Source: Rhizobium sp. CSW-27 (GTDB lineage Bacteria; Pseudomonadota; Alphaproteobacteria; Rhizobiales; Rhizobiaceae). Taken from it: a DNA stretch of 64,000 nucleotides. Location of the stretch: assembly GCF_018760785.1 (NCBI RefSeq), contig NZ_JAHHZO010000001.1, positions 496,001-560,000 on the forward strand, read 5' to 3'. Shown piece after piece: positions 33,627 to 44,905 of this stretch; position 1 is the first letter of the stretch, and each line of letters begins with the position of its first letter. Under the pieces are notes generated by a model. It saw only the letters and a list, made by a program, of their open reading frames with translations. It was not told the origin of the DNA and did no database searches. A program made the position numbers and the translations under genes.

Positions 33627-34502
33627 TCAATGCGCCAGCGGTGCGCCCCAGCCGCCCCAGATATAGATGGCGAAGAAGAGGAACAGCCAGACCACGTCCA
33701 CGAAGTGCCAGTACCAGGCGGCGGCTTCGAAGCCGAAATGCTTCTGCGGCGTGAAGCCGCCATTGATGGCGCGGATCAGGCAGACCAGCAGGAAGATGGT
33801 GCCGACGAAAACGTGGAAACCGTGGAAGCCGGTCGACATGAAGAAGGTCGCGCCATAGATCGAATTCTTGAAGTCGAACGGCGCGTGCATGTATTCGTAG
33901 ACCTGCACGAAGGAGAACAGCACGCCGAGCGCCACCGTCAGCGCCAAGCCATTCACCAGGCCCTTGCGGTCGTTGTGCAAGAGCGCATGGTGCGCCCAGG
34001 TGACACAGGTGCCGGAGAGCAGCAGGATCACCGTATTGTAGAGCGGCAGGTGCCAGGGATCGAGCACCTCGATGCCCTTCGGCGGCCACTGGCCACCGGT
34101 TGCGCCCACACGACTCGCCTGGATTGCCTCGTTGGCATAGAGACTGGCATCGAAGAAGGCCCAGAACCAGGCAACGAAGAACATCACTTCGGAGGCGATG
34201 AACATGATCATGCCGTAGCGCAGATGCAGCGACACGACCATCGTGTGGTGCCCCTCACGGCCTTCCCTGATCGTGTCCGCCCACCAGCCGACCATGGTAT
34301 AGATGAGGATGGCAAGGCCGATGAAGAAGATCCACGGATTGGCGAGATTCATGCCGAAGATGTGGAACTCGCTGCCATGCAGATAGCGCATGTAGCCGAC
34401 ACCGCCGAACGTGACGACGAAGGCGCCGATCGAGGCCATCAGCGGCCAGATGCTCGGGTCTATGATGTGGTAATCGTGTTGTTTCTGGTGCGCTTGCGCC
34501 AT
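33627..34502 (-). CDS. ctaE: Cytochrome c oxidase subunit III
   Basis: A 291-residue subunit of the aa3 oxidase with seven predicted helices. Typical blocks are HDYHIIDPSIWPLMASIGAF, the FIASEVMFFVAWFWAFFDASL segment carrying the conserved Glu, and the C-terminal FHGFHVFVGTIFLLVCLIRA then WYWHFVDVVWLFLFFAIYIWG. It follows ctaG by 58 bases on the minus strand. Confidence 0.97.
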   Translation of the reverse strand: MAQAHQKQHDYHIIDPSIWPLMASIGAFVVTFGGVGYMRYLHGSEFHIFGMNLANPWIFFIGLAILIYTMVGWWADTIREGREGHHTMVVSLHLRYGMIMFIASEVMFFVAWFWAFFDASLYANEAIQASRVGATGGQWPPKGIEVLDPWHLPLYNTVILLLSGTCVTWAHHALLHNDRKGLVNGLALTVALGVLFSFVQVYEYMHAPFDFKNSIYGATFFMSTGFHGFHVFVGTIFLLVCLIRAINGGFTPQKHFGFEAAAWYWHFVDVVWLFLFFAIYIWGGWGAPLAH

Positions 34503-34560
34503 GTGATCAGTCCCCGATGTTTCTCCTCAAGCCCTCCCGCTCGCGCGGCAGAACCCTCTC

Positions 34561-35193
34561 TCACAACTTCTTCCCGCCGTCCGCCTTCTCATCCCTCAAG
34601 CCGGCGACCGGCTTTGCCCCCTGGCTGGGATAGAAAGTGTAGGACAGCGTGATATTCCTGATATTCTTGGTTTCTTCCGCCTTGACGATTTCCGGATCGA
34701 CGAAGAACACCACCGGCATGTCGAGCGTTTCGCCCGGCTTCAGCGTGGTTTCGGTGAAGCAGAAACACTGCACCTTGTTGAAATAGGCGCCCGCTTCCAT
34801 CGGCGTCACATTGAAGACGGCCGTGCCCGTCGTCGTCGTCGCGGAACGGTTCGTCGCCTTGTAGCTGATCTGGATGGTCTCGCCGATCTTCGGCTCCACC
34901 ATCCGGTCCACCGGCTTGAAGTCCCAGTTCAGGCCACTGGACGTGTTGGCATCGAAGGTGACGCGGATGGTGCGGTCGAGCACGGTATCCGAATATTGCT
35001 CGACGCGCTGCGTGGTGCCGTTATAGCCGGTAACCTGACAGAACAGCCGGTAGAGCGGAACCGCGGCATAGGCGGCGCCCACCATGCCGCAGACGAAGGC
35101 GACGCAGCCGGCCAGGATCGCGCTGTTGCTGACACGGCGATTGCCGGCGGGCTTGCCTGCCTCGTTGATCCTTGTCTGCTGCTGACTGGCCAT
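34561..35193 (-). CDS. ctaG: Cytochrome c oxidase assembly protein CtaG (Cox11)
   Basis: A 210-residue copper chaperone that delivers CuB to subunit I. One N-terminal helix ([27 protein letters not shown]) is followed by the periplasmic immunoglobulin-like domain with the copper motif KVQCFCFTE (CFCF) and VFFVDPEI. It lies downstream of the small single-helix gene, with 22 bases between. Confidence 0.97.
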   Translation of the reverse strand: MASQQQTRINEAGKPAGNRRVSNSAILAGCVAFVCGMVGAAYAAVPLYRLFCQVTGYNGTTQRVEQYSDTVLDRTIRVTFDANTSSGLNWDFKPVDRMVEPKIGETIQISYKATNRSATTTTGTAVFNVTPMEAGAYFNKVQCFCFTETTLKPGETLDMPVVFFVDPEIVKAEETKNIRNITLSYTFYPSQGAKPVAGLRDEKADGGKKL

Positions 35194-35215
35194 CCCGTTC
35201 TCCTCCCCGTCCCGT

Positions 35216-35353
35216 TCAGCCCATTCCGCCCAGCTTGATGATCGTCACCACGTAGAAGAGGAGAACGAGCGCCGCGAGCACCACGCCGAGCGCCACATTG
35301 CGCCCGCGCCGCGATTTCTTCTGGGCCTCCGTCGGTCGGATCGTCTCGATCAC
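35216..35353 (-). CDS. Small single-helix protein of the cta cluster (CoxF/CtaM-like position)
   Basis: A 45-residue protein ([20 protein letters not shown], then a single hydrophobic helix ending in KLGGMG). The GTG start overlaps the ctaB stop as GTGA (35350-35353), so it is coupled to ctaB and followed by ctaG. The basic N-terminus and one helix match the small assembly proteins seen at this place in alphaproteobacteria. Its exact role is not known to me. Confidence 0.8.
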   Translation of the reverse strand: MIETIRPTEAQKKSRRGRNVALGVVLAALVLLFYVVTIIKLGGMG

Positions 35354-36312
35354 AGCAAGCCTCCCAACCGGCCGATGACGTGCTCGCCGTAATGGCTTGC
35401 GATCAGCCCCGAGAAGATCGCGAACAGATAGAGCACCGAGTAGGCAAACATCCGCTTGGCGGCGGTCATCTTCTGGTCGCCCTCCGGCATGCGCCAGACG
35501 GCGAGGGAACAGACGATGAAGATGGCGCCGAGCAGTGCGGCAAACAGGCCATAGCCCCAGCCGACCAGCCCGGTGACGGCCGGCACGACGGCAATCGCGG
35601 CCGTCAGCACGGCATAGGCGACGATCTGGTGCTTGGTGGCGCGTTCGCCGGCCACGTTCGGCATCATCGGAATGCCGACGGAGCCGTAATCGCGCATCTT
35701 GAACAGTGCAAGCGCCCAGAAATGCGCCGGCGTCCACAGGAAGATGATGAGAAACAGCACGACGCTGTCGAGCGACACGCCGCCCGTCACGCAGGCCCAG
35801 CCGATCATCGGCGGAAACGCACCGGAGGCACCGCCGATCACGATGTTCTGCGGCGTGGAGCGCTTCAGCCACATGGTATAGACCACGGCATAGAAAAAGA
35901 TGGTGAAGGCGAGCAGGCCTGCCGCGAACCAGTTGACCACCAGGCCGAGGATCGCCACGGAAAAGGTTGCGAGCGTCATGCCGAAGGCGAGCGCCTCCTC
36001 CGGCCGGATGCGGCCGGCGGGAATGGGACGGCGGGCAGTGCGCGTCATCACCGCATCGATATCGGCATCGTACCACATGTTCAGCGCGCCGGAGGCCCCC
36101 GCCCCCACCGCGATGCACAGAATGGCAATGGCGCCGATCACCGGATTGATGCTGCCGGGCGCCAGAAGCAGCCCGGCAAAGGCGGTGAACACCACCAGCG
36201 ACATCACGCGCGGTTTCAGAAGCTCGAAGAAATCGCGCGCTCCCGCTTCGGAGAGGCGCACCTGCTCCTCCCCCCGGAGATCTGCGTGATTGTCGATGGT
36301 GACCATTGTCAT
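35350..36312 (-). CDS. ctaB: Protoheme IX farnesyltransferase (heme O synthase)
   Basis: Makes heme O from protoheme and farnesyl diphosphate for the oxidase. A 320-residue polytopic UbiA-type prenyltransferase: [20 protein letters not shown] at the first helix, the first Asp-rich motif [19 protein letters not shown], and the second conserved loop with [11 protein letters not shown]. An alternative ATG lies two codons inside. It overlaps the small downstream gene. Confidence 0.96.
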   Translation of the reverse strand: MTMVTIDNHADLRGEEQVRLSEAGARDFFELLKPRVMSLVVFTAFAGLLLAPGSINPVIGAIAILCIAVGAGASGALNMWYDADIDAVMTRTARRPIPAGRIRPEEALAFGMTLATFSVAILGLVVNWFAAGLLAFTIFFYAVVYTMWLKRSTPQNIVIGGASGAFPPMIGWACVTGGVSLDSVVLFLIIFLWTPAHFWALALFKMRDYGSVGIPMMPNVAGERATKHQIVAYAVLTAAIAVVPAVTGLVGWGYGLFAALLGAIFIVCSLAVWRMPEGDQKMTAAKRMFAYSVLYLFAIFSGLIASHYGEHVIGRLGGLL

Positions 36313-36369
36313 TCCTGCTGTTTATCGTCGTTCAGCGGCGCGGACCGGGGCCCGCGCCGGACAGTTGTT

Positions 36370-38957
<2,588 letters not shown>

Positions 38958-39262
38958 CACGATTTCTCTCCCCAAGCGTTTGATCTGGATCAGATCGCCA
39001 CGCAATTTCCCAAGCTATAGCCTATCGGTTCAATCACAGTTTGCCAACTGCCGCAATATGCGCCAAGGGGTTCATCCCCGTTGCCCCGTGCGGCATTTTT
39101 GCGCGTTGTCAATTCCGGGGGAAAGAATGGTGTATGGTGGTTGCCGCAAGCTTGCCGGCGGCTCCGCATTTTCGCCGCACTCAACTGAAAAGACGTCAGG
39201 GCTTTTCATTACCCCGCCCGGCGACAAGAATAGCACGACTGATTCGAAAGACAGAGGTATTC
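38958..39262. other. Divergent promoter region of ctaC and the ialB-family gene
   Basis: About 305 bases with no coding sequence that I can support. The ctaC side (38960-39060) is moderately AT-rich and should hold its promoter. I find no clear palindrome or riboswitch. Confidence 0.5.
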
Positions 39263-39844
39263 ATGCGTTTTCCCTTCCTGCGTGCCGCCACGCTGGCAGC
39301 CCTCCTACCGGGGCTCCTGCTTGCAAGCGTCGCCATGGCACAAGCGCCGCAGGCGGGAGACAAGCAGGCCCGGCCGCAGACCTCGCAGCCGCAGCCCCTC
39401 TCCCCCCAGCAGCAGGGCAATGTGCGCGGCAATCACGGCGCCTGGTCGATCCTGTGCGACAAGCCCGCCGGCTCCTCGGTGGAGCAGTGCGCGCTGATGC
39501 AGAACGTGGTGGCCGACGACCGTCCGGAAGTGGGCCTCTCCGTCGTCATCCTCAAGACCGCGGACCGCAAGGCGCGCATCCTGCGCATCCTCGCACCGCT
39601 CGGCGTGCTTCTGTCGGATGGCATGGAACTTTACGTCGACGGCAAGAACATCGGCCGCGCCGGCTTCACCCGCTGCTTTTCCGAGGGCTGCTATGTGGAG
39701 GTCGGCATCGATGACGAATTGATGCGCATCCTGCGCGCCGGCAAGAGCGCCGTCTTCGCGCTGCGCGAATCCGCCGACCAGGACCGCATCGGCATCCCGA
39801 TCGAACTGACCGGCTTTGCCGACGGCTATGACGCCCTGCCCTGA
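39263..39844 (+). CDS. Invasion-associated locus B (IalB) family periplasmic protein
   Basis: A 193-residue secreted protein with a signal peptide (about 1-27, cleavage near AMAQA), then a Pro/Gln-rich linker and the IalB domain: HGAWSILCDKPAG, a CALMQNVVADDRPEVGLSVVIL block, and GRAGFTRCFSEGCYVEVGID with paired cysteines. IalB was first linked to erythrocyte invasion by Bartonella; in free-living relatives the role is unclear. An AT-rich island begins just downstream. Confidence 0.88.
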   Translation: MRFPFLRAATLAALLPGLLLASVAMAQAPQAGDKQARPQTSQPQPLSPQQQGNVRGNHGAWSILCDKPAGSSVEQCALMQNVVADDRPEVGLSVVILKTADRKARILRILAPLGVLLSDGMELYVDGKNIGRAGFTRCFSEGCYVEVGIDDELMRILRAGKSAVFALRESADQDRIGIPIELTGFADGYDALP

Positions 39845-39868
39845 TCCGGTGCCAGCAAGTGTCGCACG

Positions 39869-40070
39869 TTACGGATCGGCACCGACGCCGATATAGATGC
39901 TGATAATTCTCCGAAAAGGAGAAAGTTCATTGAGCAGAATTTTTATGTCGATGTTGGTCAAATTCTCCCGCCACATCCGCATTATTGATACCAAGGATGC
40001 GAATTTCTGCAGTTCCGCGAGCGGGGAACCTCCTGAAGCGACATCAACGTCACATGTGATTGCGAATACT
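39869..40070 (-). pseudogene. Probable out-of-frame C-terminal part of the secreted-protein gene
   Basis: A second frame open from 40123 down to the stop at 39869 has protein-like sequence ending in LNELSPFRRIISIYIGVG, with regular hydrophobic spacing. It has no good start of its own. Adding two bases (AG) to the AG tract at 40075-40081 would join it to the upstream frame, giving EQRETAVFAITCDVDVASGG across the join and a product of about 142 residues. I read it as the tail of one gene broken by a 2-base contraction, or as a sequencing error. Confidence 0.5.
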
Positions 40071-40295
40071 GCAGTCTCTCTGCTCGACAATAATAAGCCC
40101 GCCCTCCCGAAGATCCAGAACATCCCACCTTACAGGCTCACCACTGTCAGCATCGCAGCGACCAGACGAATGCCCCTTCACGATACCTGCCACAGCGCCT
40201 TTCAAAGACAATTCGGAGGCATGCACACGACAGTCAGCAGACGCGATATCAGCCCAACCCAATAAAACAGACAGGCAGAGCAGCACGGATCTCAT
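40050..40295 (-). CDS. Small secreted protein, possible immunity protein (probably truncated)
   Basis: 81 residues with a clear signal peptide (MRSVLLCLSVLLGWADIASA, cleavage before DCRVHA) and two cysteines in the mature start. Its ATG overlaps the stop of the upstream peptidase-like gene (40292-40295), so the two are coupled. A small periplasmic protein next to a cell-wall hydrolase fits an immunity protein; this is inference. The frame stops early at 40050, and a better-looking tail continues in another frame after a short AG tract, so the gene is probably frameshifted. Confidence 0.55.
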   Translation of the reverse strand: MRSVLLCLSVLLGWADIASADCRVHASELSLKGAVAGIVKGHSSGRCDADSGEPVRWDVLDLREGGLIIVEQRDCSIRNHM

Positions 40296-41140
40296 CTGAC
40301 CAGCACCCTGTTGAAATCCGGAAGCGGCAATGAATTCGGCACGATTTCAAGATGCCAGCACTGGTTTGATTTTTCAGTCTCGTCCAGCAATTTCTTAATG
40401 TAGCCCCTCTTTTTTAATTCATTCAACTCACTTCCAAATCGTTTCTTGCTAAAAGTTTGGCCAGAAACTGATTTCGTGCTTCCTACGCCGATATCAAAAA
40501 CATTTAAATTTTCATAATCATCATTTCTAGAAATATGATTGGAAACCTTTACCCCTTTTTCGTATAACTCTTCTATTTTTTTTCTCATAAGCGAAACAAC
40601 ATCCTGCGATTTTCCGGAATTTTCCTTGTAAACATCGAGCACCAAATCTCCAAATTTACCATATAGCGCGTACTGAGCTCGCAAGTCCTTTCTGGCGTTT
40701 TCATACATCAGTCTAGCCTGCTCATCAGCGGTCCGAAATGTATCCGTGATAACCGCACCGTTCATTCCAGCCTTTCGCACTGCCCAAGCGACAACGGCAA
40801 TAGAGTAAGGACTGACGAGTCTGCGATTGGGAGGGACCGTAGACTTGTAAGAAACGACTTCAGAGATCGAGTGTGCCGGATGCAGTTTCGCCATCTCGTT
40901 CAATTTCTCGAACGTCATCCCCCCGGGGCTCATTCGCCCATCTGGCAACAGCAATTGAACGACCTGACGCTGAAACTCGTAAATAGCATTGAAGGTCGCA
41001 GGCCCCGCCACTCCATCAACAACGAGCGGATTGACACCAGACATTTTGTCAATGACCTGATTAATTTTCCGCTGAACAACAAAAACGTCCTGACGTTGAT
41101 TGGCACACCCCTTGCCGACGGATGCAAATATATTGTTCAA
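40292..41140 (-). CDS. Putative peptidoglycan peptidase: PG-binding domain plus M15-like domain
   Basis: 282 residues without a signal peptide. The N-terminal 75 residues resemble a peptidoglycan-binding fold (VGKGCANQRQDVFVVQRKIN, then VDGVAGPATFNAIYEFQRQV). The C-terminal half resembles VanY/M15 peptidases: SPYSIAVVAWAVRKAGMNG, then TDTFRTADEQARLMY in place of the SGYRS-x-Q-x-L block, a His followed later by VFDIGVG, and QCWHLEIVP in place of the WHxE motif. Two 60-base stretches here count 40% and 35% GC, far below neighbours. It may be a secreted toxin or a phage-like endolysin; no phage or secretion genes are adjacent. Confidence 0.7.
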   Translation of the reverse strand: MNNIFASVGKGCANQRQDVFVVQRKINQVIDKMSGVNPLVVDGVAGPATFNAIYEFQRQVVQLLLPDGRMSPGGMTFEKLNEMAKLHPAHSISEVVSYKSTVPPNRRLVSPYSIAVVAWAVRKAGMNGAVITDTFRTADEQARLMYENARKDLRAQYALYGKFGDLVLDVYKENSGKSQDVVSLMRKKIEELYEKGVKVSNHISRNDDYENLNVFDIGVGSTKSVSGQTFSKKRFGSELNELKKRGYIKKLLDETEKSNQCWHLEIVPNSLPLPDFNRVLVR

Positions 41141-41382
41141 AACACGCCACCACTCCAGAAAAACATGTATATATGGAAATTTACCGTATTTTTGTTTATT
41201 TTCAAGCAGACAACGTCACGCATCTGCCCTCCGTCGCGAGAATATTTCTCTCAGTCTTTTAGCGTTCTGCGAAAAGGCACTGACAAGATGTAAAGCCGCT
41301 TGACATTAAGGGCTCACCACCCACGTTGGGCACAGTGACCAAGCCCACCCGACGACCGCCTCTCTTCACGAAGGACGTTTTG

Positions 41383-42798
41383 ATGACCACCGACCTGATC
41401 TCCCTCTTCGACTGTGACGAGACGCGCCTGCGCAGGATGCTTGCCGAGGCGCTTTCCGGCGCGGATGACGGCGAGTTGTTCATCGAGCACGCGCAGGCCG
41501 AATCGCTCTCTTTCGACAATGGCCGCCTGAAGGGCGGTTCCTTCAATACCGATCAGGGCTTTGGACTGCGCGCGGTGGCGGGCGAAGCGGTGGGCTATGC
41601 GCATGCAGGCGAGCTCTCCGCCGCCGCCCTGTCGCGTGCGGCGGATGCGGTCGGCGCCGTCACCCGCGGCTATTCAGGTTCCTATGCGGCGGCACCCCAG
41701 CGCACCAACAAGAAGCTTTATGGCGACGGGAACCCGATCGGCCAGCCGTCCTTCGAGCAGAAGGTGGCACTGCTGACCGAGATCGACGCCTATCTGCGCG
41801 CCCGGGACCCGAAGGTGCGGCAGGTGACGGCAACCGTCGCCGCCAGCTGGCAGGTGGTCGACATCCTGCGCGCCGACGGTCACCGCGTGCAGGACGTGCG
41901 GCCGATGACGCGCATCAGCATTTCCGTGGTGGTCGGCGATGGCGACCGGCAGGAAAGCGGTTCCTTCGGCACCGGCGGACGCATCGGTTTCGGCGATTTC
42001 GTCACCGGCAGCAACTGGCAGGCAGGCGCGGACGAGGCGCTGCGGCAGGCGCTGGTCAATCTGGAGGCCATCGAGGCACCGGCCGGCACCATGGATGTGG
42101 TGCTTGGCAATGGCTGGCCGGGCGTGATGCTGCACGAGGCGGTCGGCCATGGGCTGGAAGGCGATTTCAACCGCAAGAAGACATCCGCCTTTGCGGGTCT
42201 GCTTGGCGAAATGGTGGCGAGCCCCGGCGTCACCGTGGTCGATGACGGCACGATCGACAACCGCCGCGGCTCGATCACCATCGATGACGAGGGTACGCCG
42301 TCGGCCTATAACGTGCTGATCGAGAACGGAAAACTGGTCGGCTACATGCAGGACCGGCAGAATGCCCGCCTGATGGGCATGACGCCGACCGGCAACGGCC
42401 GCCGCCAGGGCTATGCCCACCAGCCGATGCCGCGCATGACCAATACCTACATGCTTTCCGGCGACAAGACGCCGGAGGAGATCATCGCCTCCGTGAAGAA
42501 GGGTATCTATGCCGTTTCCTTCGGCGGCGGGCAGGTGGACATCACCTCCGGAAAATTCGTGTTCGGCTGCACGGAAGCCTATCTGATCGAAAACGGCCGG
42601 ATCGGCGCGCCGATCAAGGGCGCCATGCTGATCGGCAACGGCCCGGATGCGATGAAGCGCGTCTCGATGGTCGGCAATGACAGCAAGCTCGATACCGGCA
42701 TCGGCAATTGCGGCAAGGCGGGCCAGTGGGTGCCTGTCGGCGTCGGCCAGCCGCATCTCCGGATGGATCAGGTGACGGTGGGCGGCACGAAGGCGTGA
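41383..42798 (+). CDS. tldD: TldD metalloprotease
   Basis: The 471-residue TldD subunit of the TldD/TldE peptidase. The zinc motif HEAVGH lies at 251-256 within WPGVMLHEAVGHGLEGDFN, and the conserved GCTEAYLIENGRI and MVGNDSKLDTGIGNCGK blocks are present. Known substrates are modified peptides and unfolded chains; the partner TldE (PmbA) is not in this window. The ATG at 41383 is chosen over an ATG at 41326. Neighbours differ sharply in GC upstream. Confidence 0.95.
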   Translation: MTTDLISLFDCDETRLRRMLAEALSGADDGELFIEHAQAESLSFDNGRLKGGSFNTDQGFGLRAVAGEAVGYAHAGELSAAALSRAADAVGAVTRGYSGSYAAAPQRTNKKLYGDGNPIGQPSFEQKVALLTEIDAYLRARDPKVRQVTATVAASWQVVDILRADGHRVQDVRPMTRISISVVVGDGDRQESGSFGTGGRIGFGDFVTGSNWQAGADEALRQALVNLEAIEAPAGTMDVVLGNGWPGVMLHEAVGHGLEGDFNRKKTSAFAGLLGEMVASPGVTVVDDGTIDNRRGSITIDDEGTPSAYNVLIENGKLVGYMQDRQNARLMGMTPTGNGRRQGYAHQPMPRMTNTYMLSGDKTPEEIIASVKKGIYAVSFGGGQVDITSGKFVFGCTEAYLIENGRIGAPIKGAMLIGNGPDAMKRVSMVGNDSKLDTGIGNCGKAGQWVPVGVGQPHLRMDQVTVGGTKA

Positions 42799-42807
42799 GG
42801 CCGGACC

Positions 42808-43722
42808 ATGGCGACGCGGGTTGAAATCGTTGATTACGACCCGGCCTGGCCGTTGGCGTTCGAAAGAGCCAGCACCGAATTACAGCAGCTTCTCGGCCTG
42901 CCGGCCTCGGCAGTGGAGCATGTCGGCAGTACATCCGTGCCAGGTCTTTGCGCCAAACCGCTGATCGATATGGACCTAACTGTAGCAGACCCTGCCGACA
43001 TTCCGGCTCTTGCTGATTTGCTGGAGAAATCCGGCTACCAGCCGCGCGGTTCGCGACACGGCGACGGCGTCTTCGCCTTCCTGATGCTGGGCCATCCCGC
43101 TCGACGGGTCTATCTCTGCCCACCCGGCAGCCGGACCCATCGCGAGCGTGTCCTCTTTCGCAATGCTCTGAGAGCCGATCCGCATCTCGCCTATGCCTAT
43201 CGTGTCCTGAAGCAGGAACTAGCGAGGCTCCATTCCGGGGACGGCGACCTCTACACGGCCGCCAAGGGCGATTTCATCCGCCAAGCCATCAACAGGGCCA
43301 CCGCTTCCGAAAACGCGCTCGTTCCCGAACTGGCGGTGACGGACTGGCTGAAAAGTCGGGCCTTCTATGTCGATCTCATCGGCTTTGAAACTCTCTACGA
43401 GCGCCCCGAGGAAGGATTTGCCTTTCTGACGCTCGGCACTGCGCAGTTGATGATCGACCAGATCGGCATGGGTCGGACGTTCGACGACGAGAGACCCCTC
43501 GTGCCGCCGCTCGGGCGCGGCCTCAATCTCCAGCTTCGCGTGCCGGACGTGTCAGCGATCGTCGCGCGTCTTCAGCGTGCCGGCCATCCACTTGCCTTGC
43601 CGGTGGAGGAAAAGTGGTATCGTCGCGACGATCACGAGGTTGGCAACCGCCAGTGCCTCGTCGCCGATCCGGACGGTTACCTCTTGCGACCGTTTCAGGA
43701 TTTGGGTATCCGGCGTTTTTGA
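42808..43722 (+). CDS. GrpB (UPF0157) domain fused to a VOC/bleomycin-resistance-like domain
   Basis: A 304-residue two-domain protein. Residues 1-165 are a complete GrpB/UPF0157 domain, a nucleotidyltransferase-like fold: VEIVDYDPAWPLAFERA, VEHVGSTSVPGLCAKPLIDMDL and RERVLFRNALRADP. Residues 172-304 are a VOC domain (ALVPELAVTDWLKSRAFYVDLIGF, then DDHEVGNRQCLVADPDGYLLRPF). No stop or gap lies between them. Each domain usually occurs as its own protein; the joint function is unknown. It follows tldD by nine bases. Confidence 0.85.
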   Translation: MATRVEIVDYDPAWPLAFERASTELQQLLGLPASAVEHVGSTSVPGLCAKPLIDMDLTVADPADIPALADLLEKSGYQPRGSRHGDGVFAFLMLGHPARRVYLCPPGSRTHRERVLFRNALRADPHLAYAYRVLKQELARLHSGDGDLYTAAKGDFIRQAINRATASENALVPELAVTDWLKSRAFYVDLIGFETLYERPEEGFAFLTLGTAQLMIDQIGMGRTFDDERPLVPPLGRGLNLQLRVPDVSAIVARLQRAGHPLALPVEEKWYRRDDHEVGNRQCLVADPDGYLLRPFQDLGIRRF

Positions 43723-43734
43723 AGGCAAGATCCG

Positions 43735-44421
43735 ATGTCCATGCTGCCCCGCCCGCCGAAAGCCGTCATCTTCGATATGGATGGCCTGTTGCTCGATACC
43801 GAAATCCTCTATCGCCGCTCGATCATTTCCGCCGCTGCCGAAGAGGGCCTGCCGATCGGGCCATCGATCTACGAGGGCATGCTGGGCAGGCCCTGGGTCA
43901 GCATCGCGGACCTTTTGCGGGAGCATTATGGCGAAGCGTTCGATGCCGATGGCTTTAGGGCGGTGTGGCTTGCGCATTTCGACCGGCTGCTGGAAACGGA
44001 ACTGCGGTTGAAGCGCGGCGTCACCGCGATGCTCGATCTTCTCGACCGGCTGGGCCTGCCGCGCGCCGTCTGCACCTCCTCGGCCCATTTCCAGGTCAAG
44101 CATCACCTTGGCGAACTCGGCATTCTGGAGCGCTTTCATCAGGTGGTGGCGCATGGCGATTATGCCAATGGCAAGCCTGCACCCGATCCCTATCTTGCCG
44201 CGGCAGAGCGACTGGGCGTTGCGCCGGGGGACTGTCTGGCGCTGGAGGATTCCTTCAACGGCATCCGCAGCGCGGCCTCCGCCGGCACCATGGCGGTGAT
44301 GGTGCCCGACATGCTGCAGCCGACAGGGGAGATCCGGGCGCTGTGCGCGGCCATCGCCGAAAGTCTCGACCATTGCTGCGCCTTCTTCGACCGCCATCCG
44401 GCCGCCGTCACGCCGGCCTGA
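43735..44421 (+). CDS. HAD-superfamily hydrolase (beta-phosphoglucomutase-like)
   Basis: A 228-residue HAD IA protein: motif I AVIFDMDGLLLDTE (DxD present), a helical cap, motif II AVCTSSAHF, Lys in NGKPAPDPYLAAAERLG, and motif IV ALEDSFNGIRSAASAG. The substrate is unknown. It follows the GrpB-VOC gene by 12 bases and its last codons overlap the convergent MazG-like gene by 14 bases. Confidence 0.9.
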   Translation: MSMLPRPPKAVIFDMDGLLLDTEILYRRSIISAAAEEGLPIGPSIYEGMLGRPWVSIADLLREHYGEAFDADGFRAVWLAHFDRLLETELRLKRGVTAMLDLLDRLGLPRAVCTSSAHFQVKHHLGELGILERFHQVVAHGDYANGKPAPDPYLAAAERLGVAPGDCLALEDSFNGIRSAASAGTMAVMVPDMLQPTGEIRALCAAIAESLDHCCAFFDRHPAAVTPA

Positions 44422-44710
44422 AGCGCCATTTGCGTTCCACCGCCGCGGCCAGATCGAGACCGTTCGCCCTGGCAAGCAGCAGGACATGGCCGAGCACGTC
44501 GGCGGTCTCGTCGGCCAGATCGCGGGCCAGATCCTCCGGCGTGCGCCCCTTGGGGCGGCCGCGACCGGTCACGCGGTTCCAGGCCTGCGTCAGCTCCCCC
44601 ATTTCCTCCTGCAGCTTCAGCATGAACCAGTCGGGATCGCGCTCAAGGCCATTGGCCTCGGCATAGCGGCGCGAAGCCGCCTCGAAGGCGGTCATCAGGT
44701 CGTCGAGCAT
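44408..44710 (-). CDS. MazG-like nucleotide pyrophosphohydrolase
   Basis: A 100-residue all-alpha NTP pyrophosphatase of the short MazG-like type. Metal-binding acidic residues are visible in LKLQEEMGELTQAW (EExxE) and LADETADVLGHVLLL (ExxD). It probably hydrolyses non-canonical or excess nucleotides. I chose the ATG at 44710, which has GGAGA upstream, over one at 44722. Confidence 0.85.
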   Translation of the reverse strand: MLDDLMTAFEAASRRYAEANGLERDPDWFMLKLQEEMGELTQAWNRVTGRGRPKGRTPEDLARDLADETADVLGHVLLLARANGLDLAAAVERKWRFRPA

Positions 44711-44905
44711 TTCGTTCTCCATTTGTTTACGGCAAGAGAGCCTGATTCGGTGCAAAGGTCCATGCCTGTTACGGTGCAAGCCGGAGATGCAGGCAGCCCT
44801 GCGGCGCGCCGGAGGCAAAGCCGCCGCCGGCGGGACGGGAGCCTCCCTTGACAGACCGGAGACGGCGCTCCAGACAGTGTGCTTGCCGCCACTGGTCCCG
44901 CCCGT

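Noticed and set aside
39869..41310. Prophage remnant or insertion sequence
   Set aside because: Only two genes, no integrase, transposase, terminal repeats or att duplication seen; foreign composition alone does not show a phage.
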